Both the position numbers and the translations under genes were made by a program. Below are positions 27,476 through 38,744 of a stretch of 64,000 nt of DNA, one piece after another. The DNA lies in contig NZ_HE978644.1 in assembly GCF_000312125.1 (NCBI RefSeq), forward strand, positions 345,873 through 409,872. Direction: 5' to 3'. Origin of the DNA: Timonella senegalensis JC301. Lineage in GTDB: Bacteria; Actinomycetota; Actinomycetes; Actinomycetales; Cellulomonadaceae. Numbering within the stretch: the first letter of the stretch is position 1; each line of letters begins with the position of its first letter. The notes beneath the pieces were generated by a model, which was not told the origin of the DNA, searched no databases, and saw nothing but the letters and a program-made list of their open reading frames with translations.

Positions 27476-27526
27476 ATGGCAGGAGGTGATAGGAACCGCG
27501 TTTGCTGCTTGAACGCTCACACCTAA
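27476..27526 (+). CDS. Possible 16-residue leader ORF before hpf, with Cys-Cys
   Basis: ATG 27476 opens MAGGDRNRVCCLNAHT and stops at 27526. It follows a candidate -10 box by 22 bases. Its second to fifth codons contain AGGAGGTGAT, a perfect complement of the 16S 3' end, which could pause ribosomes. Tandem Cys codons resemble cysteine-responsive leader peptides of actinobacteria, but there is no homologue to prove it. Confidence 0.3.
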   Translation: MAGGDRNRVCCLNAHT

Positions 27527-27568
27527 CGTCCGGCGCACTCAGCGCCCAACACATGCCAGGAGGCCCTC

Positions 27569-28219
27569 ATGGAGATCGTAGTTGTTGGTCGGCACACCGA
27601 AGTCGCAGACCGTTTCCGCCGCCACGCAGAAGAGAAGCTCGAGAAGATCGAGCAATACTCCCCGACAGTGCGAAGGGTGGACGTGGAAGTAACCCACGAA
27701 AACAACCCAAGGCAAGCTAACGTCAGAGAACGCGTTGAAATAACCGTTCGAGATAAAGGACCAGTAGTGCGAGCTGAAGCATCAGCCGACGACCGGTTCG
27801 GTGCGTTGGATCTTGCTCTCGACAAACTGCAAGAACGCCTCCGCCGAGTACACGAACGGCGCAACTCTAAGCGCCGCGTACAGCGAAACTTCATTGAACC
27901 CGTAGATGTCCGAACCTTCGAGCAATCCCTCGCGGCCGAAAAGGTCGAGGAAACCGAAGAGGCACCTGTGCACCTGGTGAACCCGGGGGAAGTCGCGGAA
28001 ACGCAAATGGGCGACTCGCCAGTGATGATCAGGCAGAAACTTCACTCGGCAGAGCCAATGTCGCTCGATGACGCAATCTACGAGATGGAAATTGTCGGAC
28101 ACGACTTCTTCCTCTTTGTGGACAAGGAATCGAAGCGCCCAGCTGTTGCCTACCGCCGCCACGGATGGACCTACGGAGTCGTCGAACTCAACACTCAATG
28201 TGGCTGTGAGGGAGACTGA
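27569..28219 (+). CDS. hpf: Ribosome hibernation-promoting factor, long form
   Basis: 216 residues, with AGGAGG five bases before ATG. The N-terminal ribosome-binding domain (residues 1-100, with VVGRHTEVADRFRRHAEEKL) is followed by a linker and the C-terminal dimerisation domain (about 150-212, DDAIYEMEIVGHDFFLFVD). The long form joins two 70S ribosomes into inactive 100S particles in stationary phase. It ends in CGCEGD. Expression is probably stress-linked; a short leader ORF precedes it. Confidence 0.95.
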   Translation: MEIVVVGRHTEVADRFRRHAEEKLEKIEQYSPTVRRVDVEVTHENNPRQANVRERVEITVRDKGPVVRAEASADDRFGALDLALDKLQERLRRVHERRNSKRRVQRNFIEPVDVRTFEQSLAAEKVEETEEAPVHLVNPGEVAETQMGDSPVMIRQKLHSAEPMSLDDAIYEMEIVGHDFFLFVDKESKRPAVAYRRHGWTYGVVELNTQCGCEGD

Positions 28220-28278
28220 AACGAGAGGGCTGTAACGCGGTAAGTGAACAAAACTAACCGCATTCCAAGCCAACTGGG

Positions 28279-28312
28279 CGAGGGCCGAAACCCCTAAAGG
28301 GTTCGGCCCTCG
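28279..28312 (+). terminator. Terminator hairpin after hpf
   Basis: CGAGGGCCGAAACCC and GGGTTCGGCCCTCG pair with one bulged A. It lies 60 bases after the stop codon. The remainder of the 304-base gap to secA shows no gene and only a weak TAATAC box near 28455. Confidence 0.75.
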
Positions 28313-28523
28313 TCCTATGCCCATGGATTGTTCTACGTAGTAGCAGAGCAGGCAGCACATCGGCCTAGTTCGCCATGGGGGTTACTGACAACGTAAGATG
28401 GCCGGAAATTAGGCTTACGGCTTACCGTTTTGGTGCCAGGTGCCTGAAAAAACTAATACGATTGAGTGTTGAACACCTCGCCACGGTTGGCGAGCAATTA
28501 AAGCGCTCACATGGGAGTTCCGC

Positions 28524-31217
<2,694 letters not shown>

Positions 31218-31252
31218 TCGGCTGGCAAGCTGTTCTCTTAGAACGCTAACCG

Positions 31253-31295
31253 CACAGCGAGGGGCCCAGTTCAATGAACCGGGCCCCTCGCTGTG
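31253..31295. terminator. Hairpin between secA and the convergent Rv3235-like gene
   Basis: A 21-base inverted repeat with one mismatch (CACAGCGAGGGGCCC... with ...GGGCCCCTCGCTGTG) lies 36 bases after secA. Its apex GTTCAATGAAC is the same as in the long hairpin at 7504-7572. Confidence 0.85.
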
Positions 31296-31325
31296 TTCGG
31301 GCAGAGTGAAGTGGAGTAGTCGCGC

Positions 31326-31853
31326 TCAGAGGATCTGGAGAACGCAGATGCGCCAGCGTCCGCGGAACTCCTCGGCGCGTAGGGCGGCCGCACGAACGCG
31401 GTTGCCATCCTGCAAGAGAACGGTGCCCTCGGCGGCCACGGCACTTACGCGAACTACCCGAGCGCGCACGATGCGAGTTGGGACCCGGCGGAGTGCTGGT
31501 GTGTGAGCCCTGGGCTGTTGAGCCGACACCGCTGCGCGTTGTGTGGCGCGCGCAGGCGTCGAAGTGCGCCGCTTCCCGTTTGCGAGGTCAAGGGAAGTCT
31601 GGGCGCGCACCTGACTGTGGAAACTCTGGAAGACATCGGGGGAGAGAATGCCCGCGAGCTGCTGGACTGGTCGGTGTCCGTGTAGAGCCTCGATCGCTGC
31701 GTGCGCGGTTGCGCACATGACAGCAGTCGGGTCGGCTAGTTGTGTCGCGCGGGCGATGCGTTCGCGGGCTTCGCTGGGGTCGTTGGCCAGACGAAGGTTT
31801 GGATCTCCGGGCAAGCAGTTCAGGAGCGCTGGTGTTTCGAGTACTGCGGTCAT
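31326..31853 (-). CDS. Rv3235-like protein
   Basis: 175 residues. The C-terminal region, ending RGRWRICVLQIL, and the AAAIEALHGHRPVQQLAGILS helix match the actinobacterial Rv3235 family, short cytosolic proteins found near secA and LysM genes. The middle is Arg/Ala-rich and probably disordered. No catalytic motif is visible and the function is unknown. Its stop faces secA across a shared hairpin. Confidence 0.72.
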   Translation of the reverse strand: MTAVLETPALLNCLPGDPNLRLANDPSEARERIARATQLADPTAVMCATAHAAIEALHGHRPVQQLAGILSPDVFQSFHSQVRAQTSLDLANGKRRTSTPARATQRAAVSAQQPRAHTPALRRVPTRIVRARVVRVSAVAAEGTVLLQDGNRVRAAALRAEEFRGRWRICVLQIL

Positions 31854-31955
31854 GTCTCTCTCGATTCGGTGAGTGCCGGGCGTGCTCAGTGAATGGGTGC
31901 GGGGTGGGGGATTGGTACTTGGTCTTAGGCGTGTTTGCTGCGCTCGTCGTAAGTG

Positions 31956-32924
31956 TCAGGCAGTGGAGCTGGGGAGCGCCAGTGTGATTCCGGTAGGAAG
32001 GAAGTCGGGGTCGTCCCCGATGATGGAGCGGTTCGATTCATAGATCGCGGACCATGCGGTAGCGATCTCACTGTTCGTTGCACCCTGTGGGAGACGCGAC
32101 TGGGCGATGCTCCACAGGGAGTCACCCGGCTGCACCGTGTATGCCTTTGCCCGCGTTGTGGGCTTCGGGCTGCGGGTCTCTTCCGTGGGCGTGCTTTCCA
32201 TTTGATTGACCGTCTGGGTGGGCTTGCTGGGCTCTGCTTGCGCGCCGGCGGGTTGTGTCTGCGCTGATGCGGATACCGCACTGTTGGTCTGCGGCCGTTT
32301 GCCTGTGGGCTCAGGCGCGTTCGAGGAGTGTTCAGTGGAGAGGAAGCCTAGGCTCACGGGGGTGCCCTTGGCGAGGCTCTCCTGGTGAGGCGCATCGCCA
32401 CGCACCGACGCAGGGGTATCTGTGGCAGCCATTCTGGCGGACGGGGCTGTGGCCTGAACTTGGGTGGGAGCCTTGTGGGTCTTAACAAAGCCGAGGTGCA
32501 GGGTGCTGGGCGATGCAAGGACGCCGATCTGCTGGCTTGCACCTACCGAGTCTGTGTTGTGGGCTGGTGCTGCACCTGCGGGTGCGATTCCTGCGACGAT
32601 GGAGGCGCCCGCAATCGCGGCCACGAGGCTCTTCACCAGACGTGGCGCTAGGGCGTCGAAGGCCTTTCTCCATGGGTTCCGGCGGGCGCCGGAGTTGAAG
32701 TCTGCCACGAGGGCAAGCGTCAGGCATAGCGTCCACCATGCGCCGACGACGGCGCCAGCACCCATGATCATGAGCTCGACCCAGTTGGTCAGCGTCCGGG
32801 CAGTGACTGCGGTGTCGCTTGAGATGAGCGGCAGGAGGTGCAGGAATCTGCTGGTGAGTGCATAGGCGATTCCTGTGCACAACGCCCAGACCGCAACCAG
32901 TGCAAAACGGTTCCTAGTACCCAT
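31956..32924 (-). CDS. LysM-domain membrane protein
   Basis: 322 residues. Membrane helices lie at about 6-25, 50-75 and 97-117, then a long Ser/Thr/Pro-rich region, and one LysM at about 262-318 (YTVQPGDSLWSIAQSRLPQG) that binds peptidoglycan. The arrangement anchors the LysM to the membrane on an extended stalk. It lies 102 bases upstream of the Rv3235-like gene in the same direction, a common actinobacterial pair. No catalytic domain is present. Confidence 0.82.
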   Translation of the reverse strand: MGTRNRFALVAVWALCTGIAYALTSRFLHLLPLISSDTAVTARTLTNWVELMIMGAGAVVGAWWTLCLTLALVADFNSGARRNPWRKAFDALAPRLVKSLVAAIAGASIVAGIAPAGAAPAHNTDSVGASQQIGVLASPSTLHLGFVKTHKAPTQVQATAPSARMAATDTPASVRGDAPHQESLAKGTPVSLGFLSTEHSSNAPEPTGKRPQTNSAVSASAQTQPAGAQAEPSKPTQTVNQMESTPTEETRSPKPTTRAKAYTVQPGDSLWSIAQSRLPQGATNSEIATAWSAIYESNRSIIGDDPDFLPTGITLALPSSTA

Positions 32925-33065
32925 TCGACTAACCCCTTGAGCGATTTTGATGTTGTTTGATGTCGTTTGCTGTTCCTTGATAAAACTACAGCGCTCCGAT
33001 TTTGTCTACAGTGAGTTCTGCATGTGAATACGCAACGACGCCACGAAGCAAGTGAACGGATAGAA

Positions 33066-33647
33066 ATGGACCGCTGGGAACAGCTCTTGATGCATCTCGA
33101 ATCGGAGTTTGCATTTCAAGACATGATGTCTAGATCGGCGGTGGCTACAGACCTCTCACGTGCAGAAATGTCCCGCATTGACGCGCGGCAGAGGCTCAAA
33201 GCAACGGCCGGGCAGATCGTGGAGATTCATCTCGCCAGCGGCAGCACACTCTCCGGACAGGTCGTCAACTGCCATCAGGAATGGCTACTTCTCACCATCG
33301 GTGCTCAGGGAATCATCGTTCCGCACGACGCAATGGTCGGAGTCAGTGGGCTTTCGGCAAAGGCACTTGCGGAACCTGACAAGGGGTCCGAGGATGCCGG
33401 GGCCCCTGCAAGGATGATCCTCTCCGCGCGCGAAGTAACGCTGAACTCCGCTCTGAGAGCGGTATCGCGGGGACGGGGAATCGTTAGGGTGCATGCCAAA
33501 GGGCACGAGTATCGCGGAAGGATCCAGCGAGTGGGCAAAGACCACGTAGACGTGCTGAGCGGCGGCGTAGGCGAATGGGAAGAACGAAGAAACACCCTTA
33601 GCTCGACGGTCTTGCTCAGTGGAGTTGACTACGTCGTGCTCGAGTAG
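33066..33647 (+). CDS. Conserved actinobacterial protein with two SH3/Sm-like halves
   Basis: 193 residues from ATG 33066 (MDRWEQLLMHLESEF, the typical N-terminus of this family); GTG 33024 would add 14 residues. After a helical start, two beta-rich segments at about 65-95 (IVEIHLASGSTLSGQVV) and 150-175 (GIVRVHAKGHEYRGRIQ) look like duplicated small barrels. Such proteins are often annotated as Fis-like, without support in the fold. It is convergent with the BldC-like gene and the two stop codons share a small hairpin. Function unknown. Confidence 0.6.
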   Translation: MDRWEQLLMHLESEFAFQDMMSRSAVATDLSRAEMSRIDARQRLKATAGQIVEIHLASGSTLSGQVVNCHQEWLLLTIGAQGIIVPHDAMVGVSGLSAKALAEPDKGSEDAGAPARMILSAREVTLNSALRAVSRGRGIVRVHAKGHEYRGRIQRVGKDHVDVLSGGVGEWEERRNTLSSTVLLSGVDYVVLE

Positions 33648-33666
33648 CGAGGGGCAGGGGCTACTC
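33642..33666. terminator. Small hairpin spanning two convergent stop codons
   Basis: GAGTAGC (33642-33648) pairs with GCTACTC (33660-33666). It contains the stop of the forward gene and the stop of the reverse BldC-like gene, so it may serve both. Confidence 0.45.
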
Positions 33667-33876
33667 CTCGAAGTGACCAGACTTGACCCGCTGACGAGTC
33701 TGCTCGTACATGCGCGAGATGTAGGCCTCGAGTTCAGCTGCCTCCACCCGCCACTGTCCACGGCCACCGACTTGGATGGCGGGGAGTTCTCCTGAGCGAA
33801 CCAGCGCGTACGCCTGCGCGGACGAGATGTTCAGGGTCTCGGTGACGTCGGCAAGGGTAAGGAAACGTGGAGCCAT
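33661..33876 (-). CDS. BldC-like MerR/excisionase-type DNA-binding protein
   Basis: 71 residues, a single winged helix-turn-helix of the HTH_17 type: LTLADVTETLNISSAQAYALVRSG, then IQVGGRGQWRVEAAELEAYI. This size and pattern match BldC-family regulators of actinobacteria, which bind DNA cooperatively and control development and cell-wall genes. The C-terminal HFEE is acidic. It may also simply be an excisionase-like protein, but no phage genes are nearby. Confidence 0.8.
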   Translation of the reverse strand: MAPRFLTLADVTETLNISSAQAYALVRSGELPAIQVGGRGQWRVEAAELEAYISRMYEQTRQRVKSGHFEE

Positions 33877-33998
33877 GAGCCAATTCTTTCACGATCTGCC
33901 CGTGCGCAGAGTTATTCACAGATTTGGGTTTTGCACACACGGCCCGGCCGCTATGCGAAAACCTGTATGCACAGTTACTGACGGAGGGGATTGAGGTC

Positions 33999-34673
33999 AT
34001 GTCAGGCCAAGCTACTTTGGCGCGTCCGGCGCCGCACACACCCGTGGAGCACGCGCCGCGTCTCCGAAAGCCAAGCATCAGGGATCCCAAGCTCATCATC
34101 GGCGTCCTACTCATCGCACTGTCCGTAATGGTGGGCTCATGGGCGGTCAATGACGCCAAGGGGCTGAGCGTGGCCTATGTTGCAGTGAAGCCGCTCATCC
34201 CGGGCCAACCGTTCACCTCCGAAGACGTGAAGGCTGTTGAGCTGAATCTGGCTGGGCAGTCCGGGCGGTACTTATCAGCTGCTCTCGAGCAGGGCGAGAC
34301 CGCAATCGCCCTGCGTGCGATCGGCGAGAACGAGATCATCCCGCTCGACGCCATCACAAGCCAGGCCAACTCCGACACCCGAATCGTGGCACTACCCATC
34401 TCAGAGGACCTCTCCCAGTCGATCATCGTGGGATCCCAGGTCGACCTCTGGCACATCCCCAAGAGCGGACTAGTCGATGGCGGGAGCGAGCCCAAGGAAG
34501 TGGCGCGCGGCCTGTACGTGAGTGAGGTCCCCGGAAGCGAGGGTGCCTTCTCAGTGGGATCGGGAAAGATCGTTCACGTGGTTGTCCCCACCACTCAAGT
34601 CTCGGCCGTGCTGAGCGCTGTGAAGGAAGAGGGGTCCTTGACCCTCTTGAGCATTCCGGGCGGACTGAAGTGA
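33999..34673 (+). CDS. SAF-domain protein, CpaB/RcpC-like
   Basis: 224 residues from ATG 33999, with GGAGGGG upstream. One membrane helix lies at about 37-56. A SAF domain follows (VAYVAVKPLIPGQPFTSED, ENEIIPLDAI), then a beta-rich region. This order is that of CpaB/RcpC in Flp/Tad pilus loci. The next gene is coupled by a GTGA overlap and encodes a CpaE-like protein. No Tad secretin, ATPase or pilin genes lie in the window, so the pair may serve another envelope function. Confidence 0.75.
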   Translation: MSGQATLARPAPHTPVEHAPRLRKPSIRDPKLIIGVLLIALSVMVGSWAVNDAKGLSVAYVAVKPLIPGQPFTSEDVKAVELNLAGQSGRYLSAALEQGETAIALRAIGENEIIPLDAITSQANSDTRIVALPISEDLSQSIIVGSQVDLWHIPKSGLVDGGSEPKEVARGLYVSEVPGSEGAFSVGSGKIVHVVVPTTQVSAVLSAVKEEGSLTLLSIPGGLK

Positions 34674-36103
34674 GCTGGGACGAAGCCCTCCCGCAATGGC
34701 CCGGAGCCAACTTCGAGGGCTCGAACGTAGATGACCTAAGGCTCGACCAGTACGACGTCCGCGTGCTGACGGCAGTCGTTGGCCCCTCCGAGGGAGAGGT
34801 GGCCCGTGCCGTCAACGAGGCCGCAGGACTGACTCTTGCGCGACGCTGTGCGGACAGTGCAGAGCTCCTCGGCGCTGCCCAAGCGGGCCTGGGTGCGGTC
34901 GCGGTCATCTCCAGTGACCTCGTGGGCTTTGACCGCACGCTCATTGCCGATCTCGCACGTGAATCGGTGCGAGTTGTCGCAGTGAACGACCCGCTCGACC
35001 AGTTCTCGGCCGACCGGCTCGCCGCGCTCGGCGTCCAGCGCTCGGTGAGCCTCGGTGACATTGAGGAGCAACTTGCAACTGCGATCGAGGCTGTCCTGGG
35101 AAGGCACAACGATCTGTTCCCTGCGGGAATCGAACTCAGAAGGGAGGCCGCGGCAGGATCGTCGAGAATCAGTGCGGCGGGGGCAGCAAACGCGGCGACC
35201 CCGACCAAACGGGGCAACGTTATCGCCATCTGGGGGACGCACGGCGCTCCGGGGCGCTCGACCCTAGCGGCCGGGATCGCGTTCGCGCTAGCGGACGCGA
35301 GAGAGACAGACAAGCGGGGTCGTACGCGGCGCGGTGTGGGCCGCAAGAAGACGGAAACCGCGGGCCCGAGCACCGCAATGCGGGAGCGCGCCTCGGTTCT
35401 CCTCGTAGACGCGGACACATACGCGCCTAGCCAGACACAGGCCCTCGGGCTTTTGGAAGAATCTTCGGGACTCGCGATGGCCTGCCGCGCAGCGAGCATG
35501 GGCACCCTGGGTGCAGAAGCGTTGCAGCGTTCTACTGCCCAGATCACCGACACGGTCGGCCTTCTCACAGGGCTTCCACGGACCACACGATGGCCCGAAC
35601 TGAGCGCAACCGCGATGCGGGACGTGCTCGACGCGTCCACCGCGCTGCACGACTGGGTGGTCGTAGACTGCGCGGCCTCGATCGAAGAGGACGAGCTAGC
35701 CGTGTTCGACACCCACGTCCCGTCCCGAAACGCGGCCACGCTCACCGCGCTCGACCGCGCAGACCTCGTTGTGGTCGTGGGAAAGGGCGACCCGCTGGGA
35801 GTCCGCAGGCTCGTGGGCCAACTGGAACTTCGTCGTGAACGCGAGAGCCTCGCCGAGACTCCGTACGTGGTGGTTGTGAACGCGGTTCCACACGGGCGGT
35901 CTGCGCAAGTGCGGCGGGCGGAGATCACCGATGCTTTGGCGAAGTACAGTGGCGAGTTAGGGCCAATCCTGATCGGCTACGATCCCGCAACAGCGGAAGC
36001 CGCCATGAATACGGGCGTCGCGGTCACAGAGGGAAAGGCCTCGGGCCTCTCGAGCGACTTTCGCTCGCTCGCCCAACTGATCTCGAACGGCTTTGGTTCC
36101 TGA
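34670..36103 (+). CDS. CpaE/TadZ-like MinD-superfamily protein
   Basis: 477 residues, GTG start overlapping the previous stop. Residues 30-140 form a receiver-like domain without clear acidic pocket. The MinD/ParA fold starts near residue 184 with GTHGAPGRSTLA, a deviant P-loop in which Arg stands where Lys is usual. VLLVDADTYAPSQTQ, VVDCAASI and VVVGKGDP give the remaining motifs. CpaE/TadZ proteins place the Tad pilus machine in the cell. ATP binding may be weak or absent. A copy of the recurrent motif is at 35156-35169. Confidence 0.75.
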   Translation: MSWDEALPQWPGANFEGSNVDDLRLDQYDVRVLTAVVGPSEGEVARAVNEAAGLTLARRCADSAELLGAAQAGLGAVAVISSDLVGFDRTLIADLARESVRVVAVNDPLDQFSADRLAALGVQRSVSLGDIEEQLATAIEAVLGRHNDLFPAGIELRREAAAGSSRISAAGAANAATPTKRGNVIAIWGTHGAPGRSTLAAGIAFALADARETDKRGRTRRGVGRKKTETAGPSTAMRERASVLLVDADTYAPSQTQALGLLEESSGLAMACRAASMGTLGAEALQRSTAQITDTVGLLTGLPRTTRWPELSATAMRDVLDASTALHDWVVVDCAASIEEDELAVFDTHVPSRNAATLTALDRADLVVVVGKGDPLGVRRLVGQLELRRERESLAETPYVVVVNAVPHGRSAQVRRAEITDALAKYSGELGPILIGYDPATAEAAMNTGVAVTEGKASGLSSDFRSLAQLISNGFGS

Positions 36104-36172
36104 ACCGGCATGCCACCTTGGCCTGAAGGCCCCAAGTCACGCTTGTGCGCGGGAAGATGGCACACTTAAGAC

Positions 36173-36658
36173 ATGCGAATCTATGTTCCTGCCACCCTGA
36201 ACGAGCTCGACACCGTGGCGGGATCGACCATCGACCTAGAGCCACGGCGTGCGCACACCGCGACCAAGGAACTCGTGGCGCAGTACGCGGCCGAGGACGT
36301 CACGGACATTGAAGAGGTCGAGTACGGTGCTCACCTTGCCGCCGCTGCGGACTCACTCATGCTCATTGCTGCCAACCCGGACGTCCCGTGGCTTCGGCTG
36401 ATCATCTCGGTTGATGTCCCGGATGCGGCGGTTGGCCCAGCGGTCCCAGGTTCCGACGAGGAAGAGCTGTCCGCGTCCGCCGTTCAGATACTCGAACCAC
36501 TTAAGGGCGTCGAGATCGCGTGCGTTCATGTGGATGAAGCAGAGGCCGCCGGCGACGTGCAGGGCATGTTTGAGGGGAAGGACGAAGCAATCGACTCGCT
36601 CTTCGAGCGCGAACTGCTGTGGTACGCAACCTCAGAGATTGCCGATATTCCGCGCTGA
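36173..36658 (+). CDS. DUF6912 family protein
   Basis: 161 residues, acidic and soluble. MRIYVPATLNELDTV at the start and ELLWYATSEIADIP at the end are typical of this actinobacteria-specific family. No function is known. It lies upstream of, and convergent with, hisN; the 65-base gap holds no clear terminator. Confidence 0.78.
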   Translation: MRIYVPATLNELDTVAGSTIDLEPRRAHTATKELVAQYAAEDVTDIEEVEYGAHLAAAADSLMLIAANPDVPWLRLIISVDVPDAAVGPAVPGSDEEELSASAVQILEPLKGVEIACVHVDEAEAAGDVQGMFEGKDEAIDSLFERELLWYATSEIADIPR

Positions 36659-36723
36659 CGCGGCTACTTCCTCACGAGAGGTTTTGACCGTGCTCCGGCT
36701 GCATGGCTCAGCCGCGCATGCCG

Positions 36724-37548
36724 TCACTCCCAGGCGTCGTCACCGGTTGCCGGCATGGTGGGCGTGAGTCGCTCAAGGATGTCCCTGTGCAGTAGGCCGT
36801 TACTTGCCACTGCGTTTGGCCCCCACGGGCCCTCGTAGTTGCCGTCCACGGACGTGAAGGTTCCTCCGGCCTCGGTCACGATCGCCACGAGCGCCGCCAT
36901 GTCGTAGAGCTCGAGCTCGGGCTCCATCGCGGCGTCCACAGCCCCCTCAGCCACGAGCATGTAGGACCAGAAATCACCGTAGGCGCGTGAGCGCCAGACC
37001 TCGTCGGTCAGACTTAGGAACTGGTTGTAGAGGCCGAGGTCCTTCCAGCCGTTGAGTGACGCATAAGAAATCGAGGCGTCTTCGATGCGTGCGACTTTGG
37101 ACACTGAAAGGCGAGTTGCGTTAGCGAGGGATCGCCCAGTCCAGGCTCCTGCGCCCTTGGCGGCCCACCAGCGACGGTTGAGTGCGGGGGCCGAAACGAC
37201 TGACACGACGATGTCGTCGCCCTCCGCGAGTGCGATGAGCGTTGCCCACACGGGGACTCCGCGTACAAAGTTCTTGGTGCCATCGATGGGATCAATGATC
37301 CAGCGGCGCGAGGAATGGCCAGTGGTGCCGTACTCCTCGCCGACGATCGCGTCACGCGAGCGGGACCGAGAGAGCTGTGCGCGGATGACTTCCTCTACCG
37401 TACGGTCCGCGTCCGTTACCGGGGTGGTGTCTGGCTTGGACTCCACCTTGAGGTCGATCGCCTTGAACCGGGACATCGTAATGGAATCCACTTGGTCGGC
37501 GAGGATAAGGGCGAGGCGCAGGTCGTCGTCATAACGCGAAGAGGTCAT
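36724..37548 (-). CDS. hisN: Histidinol-phosphatase HisN (inositol monophosphatase family)
   Basis: 274 residues. Metal-binding motifs GEEYG (near 72), DPIDGTKNF (about 87-95) and YDMAAL (near 215) define the inositol monophosphatase fold. In actinobacteria this form, next to rsgA and aroA, removes phosphate from L-histidinol phosphate in histidine synthesis. An inositol phosphatase role cannot be excluded by sequence alone. It is the third gene of the aroA-rsgA-hisN series. Confidence 0.85.
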   Translation of the reverse strand: MTSSRYDDDLRLALILADQVDSITMSRFKAIDLKVESKPDTTPVTDADRTVEEVIRAQLSRSRSRDAIVGEEYGTTGHSSRRWIIDPIDGTKNFVRGVPVWATLIALAEGDDIVVSVVSAPALNRRWWAAKGAGAWTGRSLANATRLSVSKVARIEDASISYASLNGWKDLGLYNQFLSLTDEVWRSRAYGDFWSYMLVAEGAVDAAMEPELELYDMAALVAIVTEAGGTFTSVDGNYEGPWGPNAVASNGLLHRDILERLTPTMPATGDDAWE

Positions 37549-37618
37549 GGCCTAAACATATCGTGAGCATCAAACATTCTTTGGCGCGGCCCGCCCACTG
37601 GTCCGCGGAAAATCGCGG

Positions 37619-38719
37619 CTACTCGGGGCGTGCCGCTAGGAGTCGCCGGAGCGACTCAATGCGTTTGATTCTCGACGATACTGTCAGGTCGTCTTCGTCG
37701 GTCTCGTTCTTCTGTGCTCGCTCGAGCCACTCGTCGAGCGCGCAGTCTGGCGCTGACTCCAGGTGCGTGCACCCGCGGGGGCAATCCTCGACGATTTCTT
37801 CGAGGTCCTCGAAAGCTGCGAGGACGCGGTCAAGGTCGATGTGAGCGAGCCCAAAGGAGCGGACACCGGGAGTGTCGATGACCCAGCCGGACTGCGCTTC
37901 TTTGGAGTCTGCAGGTGTGAACTGGGGGAGGCGCAGGGCCACAGCGGAGGTGGAGGTGTGGCGGCCACGGCCAGTTACGTCGTTGACCCGACCGGTTGCA
38001 CGGAAGGCGTCCGGTACGAGGGCATTGACCAGCGTTGACTTGCCCACACCCGAGTGACCCACGAACACAGAGGTCTTGCCTGCGAGCTGTGTCCGCACGG
38101 CATCGAGGTCGTGGAGTTCAGAGGGCACGAAGTCCTCACTTGGTGCCTGCTCGGAGGCGAGCGACGTGACGAGGACCTTGACGCCCACGGGTTCGTAGAG
38201 GTTGCGTAGCTCCTCGGGGGAAGCCAGGTCGGCCTTGGTGAGGCACAGGACCGCCTCCATGCCGGCGTCATACGCCGCGACGACGCACCTATCGATCATG
38301 CGGGTACGGGGCTCAGGGTTGGCAAGGGCGGTGACGATGACCAACTGGTCTGCGTTGGCCACGATGATGCGCTCGTATGGGTCGGTGTCATCGGCTGTGC
38401 GACGCAGGACGGTGGCGCGTTCTGTGATGCGCACGATCCGGGAGAGGGTCCCCTCGTCGCCGGAGACGTCTCCGACCATGTCCACGCGGTCGCCGCACAC
38501 GATGCGATCTCGAGAGAGTTCACGCGCCTTCATTGCCGTGATCGTGCGCTCGTCGGGACCGTCCTCATCCACCAGCACGGTGTATCGTCCGCGGTCCACG
38601 CCGGTGATAAAGCCGGGCACAGCATCTTTGTGGTCTGGGCGGTTCTTTGAGCGCGGGCGCGAATTTCGCTTTCCGGGCCGTGAAGAAAAGTCCGACTCGT
38701 CAAAGATTCGTGGCGTCAT
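37619..38719 (-). CDS. rsgA: Small-subunit ribosome GTPase RsgA
   Basis: 366 residues from ATG 38719, preceded by AGGAAG. After an OB domain, the GTPase motifs come in circularly permuted order: LTKAD (G4), then GHSGVGKSTL (G1) near 222, then DTPG (G3). A zinc knuckle CPRGCTHLESAPDC follows. RsgA helps late 30S maturation and is inhibited by (p)ppGpp in other bacteria. It starts 25 bases after aroA. The C-terminus encodes SSRIKRIE over a copy of the recurrent motif. Confidence 0.93.
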   Translation of the reverse strand: MTPRIFDESDFSSRPGKRNSRPRSKNRPDHKDAVPGFITGVDRGRYTVLVDEDGPDERTITAMKARELSRDRIVCGDRVDMVGDVSGDEGTLSRIVRITERATVLRRTADDTDPYERIIVANADQLVIVTALANPEPRTRMIDRCVVAAYDAGMEAVLCLTKADLASPEELRNLYEPVGVKVLVTSLASEQAPSEDFVPSELHDLDAVRTQLAGKTSVFVGHSGVGKSTLVNALVPDAFRATGRVNDVTGRGRHTSTSAVALRLPQFTPADSKEAQSGWVIDTPGVRSFGLAHIDLDRVLAAFEDLEEIVEDCPRGCTHLESAPDCALDEWLERAQKNETDEDDLTVSSRIKRIESLRRLLAARPE

Positions 38720-38744
38720 ACTTCCTGTTTCGTTAAGTGTGCGG

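Noticed and set aside
33912-33920. TTATTCACA, a DnaA-box match
   Set aside because: It is a single copy without cluster, AT-rich region or dnaA/dnaN genes, so not an origin.
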